The translations under genes and the position numbers were made by a program. From positions 1 through 5,347 of the forward strand of contig JBFWNZ010000278.1 of assembly GCA_050250795.1 (NCBI GenBank): a DNA stretch of 5,347 bases, in the 5' to 3' direction. Shown here piece by piece: positions 4,887-5,347 of this stretch. This DNA is from JBFWNZ01 sp050250795 (GTDB taxonomy: Bacteria > Pseudomonadota > Alphaproteobacteria > UBA8366). How positions within the stretch are numbered: the stretch's first letter is position 1; each line of letters opens with the position of its first letter. The notes beneath the pieces are model-generated. The model did not search any database and was not told the origin of the DNA. It saw only the letters and a list, made by a program, of their open reading frames with translations.

Positions 4887-5347
4887 GCGGACCGCCAGCC
4901 GAGCCGTTTGCGGTAGAGGGTCGAGGGCGACACCTCCAGCAGCAAGGCGGCGCGCGGGATGTTGCCGCCGCACAGCCGGATCGCCGCCTCGATGGCCTCG
5001 CGCTCCACCTGCCACAAGGGCTTCACCGGCGGCTTCTCCGCCTTGGGAGGCGACGCGGCCGGCAGCGGCACGGCAGCGGGCCGCTCGCCCCCCAGCGGCG
5101 AGGGCAGCATCGCATGGTCCACGGTCTCGCCGTCATGCAGGACGACCGCATGACGGATCACATTCTGCAACTGCCGGACATTGCCCGGCCAGTCATAGGC
5201 CGCGAGAGCGGCTTCGGCCGCGTGTGCGAAGGTCTTGAAGCGCTTGCCCTCCTCCGCGGCATAGGCACGCAGGAAGTGCCGGGCGATGGCCAGCACGTCG
5301 TCCTCGCGGTCGCGCAGCGGCGGCAGGGCGATCGGCACCACTTGCAG
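4883..5347 (-). CDS. Sigma-54-dependent transcriptional activator, C-terminal part (LuxO/NtrC-like)
   Basis: Only the last 154 residues are in the window; the gene continues past the right edge. The fragment starts in the late AAA+ domain with VVPIALPPLRDREDDV, then YDWPGNVRQLQNVIRHAV (sensor II, about residues 52-69), which contacts ATP in sigma-54 activators. A Pro/Ala-rich linker (about 82-112) follows, then a Fis-type helix-turn-helix (about 118-150, with GGNIPRAALLLEVSPSTLYRK). The last segment resembles LuxO-type response regulators, whose tails typically end in VSPST(L/I)YRK. The N-terminal receiver or sensor domain and the GAFTGA loop are outside the window, so neither the signal nor sigma-54 contact can be verified. 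Its TGA (4885-4883) overlaps the GTG start of the SAM hydroxide adenosyltransferase gene, so the two are likely co-translated. Confidence 0.92.
   Translation of the reverse strand: MQVVPIALPPLRDREDDVLAIARHFLRAYAAEEGKRFKTFAHAAEAALAAYDWPGNVRQLQNVIRHAVVLHDGETVDHAMLPSPLGGERPAAVPLPAASPPKAEKPPVKPLWQVEREAIEAAIRLCGGNIPRAALLLEVSPSTLYRKRLGWRSA

Noticed and set aside
3861..4916. A 351-codon plus-strand open frame
   Set aside because: It lies antisense across the CNB and SAM hydroxide adenosyltransferase genes and is Arg/Pro/Ala-rich with no recognisable motif.
4887..5015. N-terminal 43-residue extension of the SAM hydroxide adenosyltransferase
   Set aside because: It is the helix-turn-helix coding region of the regulator read in another frame; the GTG at 4886 fits family length and residue numbering.

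Overview
The window is GC-rich chromosomal DNA with the protein-family content of an alphaproteobacterium. The best clue is the left edge, where the tail of a COG4223/mitofilin-like (Mic60-type) membrane protein overlaps hemY. That pairing is characteristic of the hemC-hemD-mitofilin-hemY cluster of Alphaproteobacteria. A zinc-ribbon end on HemY and a LuxO-type sigma-54 regulator fit a Rhodospirillales-like lineage, but this placement is inference. No insertion sequence, phage gene, CRISPR array or plasmid function is visible.

Layout, left to right. Positions 2-181 (+) hold the C-terminus of the mitofilin-like protein, and 178-1605 (+) hold hemY, joined by an ATGA overlap. An 11-bp stem-loop spans the hemY stop. 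A dyad and a good promoter (TTGCAA, 17 bp, TAATGT) precede a complete tRNA-Thr(CGU) at 1802-1877 (+). Thirteen bases further on ends a convergent gene (1891-3150, -) for an atypical enolase-superfamily protein. A divergent intergenic region (3151-3338) separates it from a small uncharacterised gene (3339-3698, +).

The right third is read leftward. The C-terminus of a sigma-54-dependent activator (4883-5347, truncated by the window edge) overlaps, through GTGA, a SAM hydroxide adenosyltransferase gene (4155-4886). After 71 bp comes a stand-alone cyclic-nucleotide-binding-domain protein (3718-4083).

The most interesting item is the enolase homologue. It keeps the metal ligands and the catalytic lysine, but it has replaced the general-acid-side Glu (GDEGG motif), the active-site His (HRSGE becomes NRSGE) and the flexible-loop Ser. 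It is probably a paralogue with altered chemistry, or a divergent enolase, rather than the housekeeping enzyme. The second is the translational coupling of a sigma-54 activator to a SAM-degrading enzyme. I see no clear multi-gene novel defence or biosynthetic system; the rest is ordinary chromosomal content.
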